In this document: positions 39,058 through 42,652 of the stretch, piece by piece
Layout of the letters: every line of letters starts with the position of its first letter
How positions within the stretch are numbered: the stretch's first letter is position 1
Assembly (NCBI GenBank): GCA_021793675.1
Contig: JAJYSG010000015.1
Location: forward strand, 1-42,652
Direction of reading: 5' to 3'
Source: Actinomycetes bacterium
GTDB taxonomy: Bacteria > Actinomycetota > Actinomycetes > Actinomycetales > Cellulomonadaceae
DNA length: 42,652 nt
Notes under the pieces: model-generated
The model's input: only the letters and a program-made list of their open reading frames with translations
Database searches by the model: none
Told to the model about the DNA's origin: nothing
Made by a program: the position numbers and the translations under genes

Positions 39058-39987
39058 ATGGGCGCACTCGAAGCGCCACAGTGGTTGTTGTCAGGGTTCG
39101 TCCGCAGCGTCCAGGCCGCAGGTGGGACGGCACAGCCCGAGGAGATCCGGCACACCGGCGAGGAGCTCCTCGAGCGATGGCGGTCTCCCGAGCGCCGGTT
39201 CCACAACCTCAAGCACCTGCTGTCGGTGCTGTCGCGCGTCGACGAGCTGACCGAGGAGACGCACGAGCCTGACCTGGTGCGGCTCGCCGCCTGGTACCAC
39301 GGCGCCGTGTTCACGTCGGACCTGGCGGCCACGCGCGCCAACAAGGGCGGCGAGGACGAGACCGCGAGCGCGGACGTCGCGCTGCACGACCTCGTCGCGC
39401 TGGGTGTGCCCGAGCCTCGCGCCCAGCGCGTCCATGACCTTGTCGTCCACCTGGCGCGGCACACGACCGACCCGAGCGACCCCGACAGCGCCGTCCTGTG
39501 CGACGCGGACCTGGCGATGCTCGCGGTGGAGCCGCAGCGGTACAAGGCGTACCTCGAAGAGCTGCGCGCCGAGTACCAGCACATCCCCCAGCGCGACTTC
39601 CTGCGGGCGCGTCAGCACATCCTGCGCAAGCTGCTGGCCCGCGCGTCGCTGTTCACCTCGCCGCTCTCCGAGCGGTGGGAGGAGCCGGCGCGGCAGAACG
39701 TCACGGCGGAGCTGGCGCGCGTCGAGAAGGAGCTCGCCAAGCTCGACGCCGCCGAGCAGGTCGCGCCGGGGGCGTCGGCTCTTGAGGCGCCTGGTCCCGA
39801 CGCGAACGGTTCCAGCGCGAACGGCTCCAGCGGACACGGCTCGGGCGCGAACGGCGCGGCGGTGAACGGCTCCGGAGCGAACGGTTCGGGCGCGAACGGC
39901 GCGGCCGCGGCGCGGCCGGCGTCGACCGACGAGACGGACCACCCGTTCGTCACCGGCAGACCCTCGTCGGGCCCGACGGGCCACTGA
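39058..39987 (+). CDS. HD-superfamily-like protein with Asn/Gly-rich tail
   Basis: The protein has 309 residues. Residues 30-220 resemble the predicted metal-dependent HD-superfamily phosphohydrolases: RRFHNLKHLL (H49), LAAWYHGAVF (H81), GGEDETASADVALHDL and VLCDADLAMLA (D149, D151). At the expected HD doublet it reads H81-G82, so one canonical ligand is missing or supplied elsewhere (D100 or E101 nearby). The tail (260-290) repeats ANGSG-type units and is probably disordered. It starts 20 nt after the kinase stop, with GTGAGGT upstream, and may belong to the same transcript. The function is unassigned. Confidence 0.7.
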   Translation: MGALEAPQWLLSGFVRSVQAAGGTAQPEEIRHTGEELLERWRSPERRFHNLKHLLSVLSRVDELTEETHEPDLVRLAAWYHGAVFTSDLAATRANKGGEDETASADVALHDLVALGVPEPRAQRVHDLVVHLARHTTDPSDPDSAVLCDADLAMLAVEPQRYKAYLEELRAEYQHIPQRDFLRARQHILRKLLARASLFTSPLSERWEEPARQNVTAELARVEKELAKLDAAEQVAPGASALEAPGPDANGSSANGSSGHGSGANGAAVNGSGANGSGANGAAAARPASTDETDHPFVTGRPSSGPTGH

Positions 39988-40158
39988 CCCGGAGCGCTCT
40001 CGTAGCGCCCTGCGGCTCGGCGCGCCCGCCCCGAGCGCCTCCGGCATCGCCTGCCACGGTGCCGGCGGGCTCCCGCGCCGAACCACCCACAGCCCCCGCC
40101 CGGCCCCAGTTCGGGCGCCGTGGCTCGTCGGCCGCCCCACGCTCTCGATACCGCCACC

Positions 40159-40164
40159 TAGCCT
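40159..40164 (+). promoter_or_regulatory. Candidate -10 of the WXG100 gene
   Basis: TAGCCT fits TANNNT and would give a leader of about 60 nt. The 242-bp gap 39988-40229 otherwise shows only a small 6-bp hairpin (40015-40036) that could end the upstream transcript. Confidence 0.35.
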
Positions 40165-40229
40165 CGCCCGGCAGCCACCACGCCGGATCGAACGGCACCG
40201 ACGGTGGAACCACGGGACGAGGAGAACCG

Positions 40230-40523
40230 ATGAGCCAGTACCAGGTCGACGTCGCACAGCTGGCGCAGGCCGCCACGGCCGTTCAGCAGCGGTCGGCGTC
40301 CATCCAGGCCGACGTCGCGGCCATGCACCGCCAGCTCGCAGACCTGCAGGCCGGATGGAGGGGCGCGGCAGCGGGCGCGTTCGCGGCCGTCGTGGCCGAC
40401 TGGTCGGCGACGCAGCAGCGGGTCGAGCAGTCGCTCGGGCAGATCGCCCAGGCGATGCGGGTCGCCTCGCAGGCCTACGACGAGGCCGAGCAGGCGGCCG
40501 CGCGGCTCTTCGCGCGATCGTGA
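40230..40523 (+). CDS. WXG100-family (ESAT-6-like) protein
   Basis: The protein has 97 residues, the standard size. A helical hairpin turns at W43-R44-G45 (LQAGWRGAAAG). The C-terminal helix carries Y83-D-E-A-E87, matching the YxxxD/E type VII export signal. WXG100 proteins are secreted as dimers by Esx/T7SS or serve as partners of larger LXG-type effectors. No EccC, EccB or second esx gene is in the window, so it depends on a system encoded elsewhere or is intracellular. GAGGAGA lies 6 nt before ATG 40230. Confidence 0.88.
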   Translation: MSQYQVDVAQLAQAATAVQQRSASIQADVAAMHRQLADLQAGWRGAAAGAFAAVVADWSATQQRVEQSLGQIAQAMRVASQAYDEAEQAAARLFARS

Positions 40524-40541
40524 CGGCGCGGCCGCCTGACG

Positions 40542-40547
40542 TACCCT
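40542..40547 (+). promoter_or_regulatory. -10 element of the DUF4031 gene (leaderless)
   Basis: TACCCT fits TANNNT and ends 6 nt before GTG 40554. It starts only 18 nt after the stop of the WXG100 gene, so the DUF4031 gene probably has its own promoter. Confidence 0.5.
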
Positions 40548-40553
40548 GCCGCG

Positions 40554-40964
40554 GTGACCGTGCTCGTCGACCCTCCGATGTGGCCACGACACGGCACGCT
40601 CTGGGCGCACCTGGTGAGCGATACGTCGTACAACGAGCTGCACGCCTTCGCCGCCGCAGCCGGTCTGCCGCCGCGAGCGTTCGACCACGACCACTACGAC
40701 GTGCCGCTCGAGCGGCACCATGAGGTCGTCGGCCTCGGAGCCCAGCCCGTCACCGGACACGAGCTGATCCGGCGGCTGGTCGCCTCCGGGCTGCGGGTGC
40801 CGGCCCGTGACCGGACCGTCGGCTCGTCCGGAAGGACGCCACCGACCTCGTCGGGCGCCAGCGGGTCGGGCGCCAACTCGTCGCAAGCGGGGCCGCCGCA
40901 CGTGGGCTCGGCGCAAGCCGACGGGTCGCGGACCGGCTCGTCGCGAACCACGGACCCGGCATGA
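40554..40964 (+). CDS. DUF4031-domain protein
   Basis: The protein has 136 residues. The DUF4031 domain fills 1-85: MTVLVDPPMWPRHGTLWAHL, SYNELHAFAAAAGLPPRAFD, HDHYDVP and GLRVPAR. The Asp/His pattern suggests metal binding, but I know of no activity for the family. The remaining 50 residues are Ser/Gly/Thr-rich and probably disordered. The GTG at 40554 is chosen because TACCCT lies 6 nt upstream and the domain begins at this residue. Confidence 0.82.
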   Translation: MTVLVDPPMWPRHGTLWAHLVSDTSYNELHAFAAAAGLPPRAFDHDHYDVPLERHHEVVGLGAQPVTGHELIRRLVASGLRVPARDRTVGSSGRTPPTSSGASGSGANSSQAGPPHVGSAQADGSRTGSSRTTDPA

Positions 40965-40966
40965 CG

Positions 40967-41002
40967 CACGGGGCCGGCCACCCGAAGGTGACCGGCCCCG
41001 TG
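40967..41002. terminator. Bidirectional terminator between the DUF4031 and groEL genes
   Basis: CACGGGGCCGG (40967-40977) and CCGGCCCCGTG (40992-41002) form a perfect 11-bp stem with a 14-nt loop. It lies 2 nt after the DUF4031 stop and 14 nt before the groEL stop. Confidence 0.75.
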
Positions 41003-41016
41003 ATGTCAGGCGTGGA

Positions 41017-42651
<1,635 letters not shown>

Positions 42652-42652
42652 G

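Noticed and set aside
39985..39998. CelR-like sequence CCGGAGCGCTCTCG after the HD-like gene
   Set aside because: Only 10 of 14 positions match, and it is not placed near a promoter I can support.

Overview
The window comes from a high-GC actinobacterium. Codons end almost always in G or C, GTG starts are common, and several genes have a TANNNT hexamer 6-7 nt before the start codon (leaderless transcripts). A lone GH6 cellulase with CelR/CebR-type operators, a LAXTG surface protein, a DtxR/IdeR regulator and a Gly-Met-tailed GroEL fit a Cellulomonas-like member of the Micrococcales. This assignment is inferred from content, not from a database match.

Left end, 1-2406: accessory DNA on the 3' side of a tRNA-Arg(CCT) gene. 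It starts with the end of an IS21-family element (1-126) inserted into a HEAT-like hypothetical gene (now a pseudogene). A leaderless ribbon-helix-helix regulator is divergent from that pseudogene. Then comes a two-gene unit of an excisionase-type HTH protein and an AbiEii-like nucleotidyltransferase, joined by an ATGA overlap and preceded by a palindrome over the -35 box. This looks like a toxin-antitoxin or phage-defence module.

2480-11333: a secreted GH6 cellulase with two 12/14 CelR boxes, OsmC plus a membrane-associated hypothetical, an aldo/keto reductase divergent from a dimethylargininase-like enzyme, a CAP-domain protein, a tandem universal stress protein, an HNH endonuclease-like protein and an NlpC/P60 hydrolase. 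The hydrolase mRNA begins with a c-di-AMP (ydaO) riboswitch.

11690-21529: DtxR-family regulator divergent from serC; a LAXTG-anchored protein; a DUF4012 membrane protein; a MarR-MFS operon with a perfect 17-bp operator; UDP-glucose dehydrogenase; an AzgA-type purine permease; and a DUF2530 protein.

21546-31909: an operon of cold-shock-domain protein, DUF3027 protein and a 980-residue sacsin-like GHKL ATPase (the last two joined by a GTGA overlap); an M20 amidohydrolase; and a helicase-associated protein followed by an XPB/Ssl2-type helicase. From memory, the same families lie close together in Mycobacterium tuberculosis (about Rv0861c to Rv0884c), so this block seems to be old actinobacterial backbone.

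32006-42645: a CPA2 (Kef-type) antiporter; a TPM-domain protein with PspA, a membrane-stress pair; an OmpR-type two-component system joined by an ATGA overlap; an HD-superfamily-like protein; a lone WXG100 protein; a DUF4031 protein; and a complete GroEL reading towards the centre of the window. Strong GC-rich hairpins close most units. I saw no CRISPR array, rRNA or prophage structural genes.
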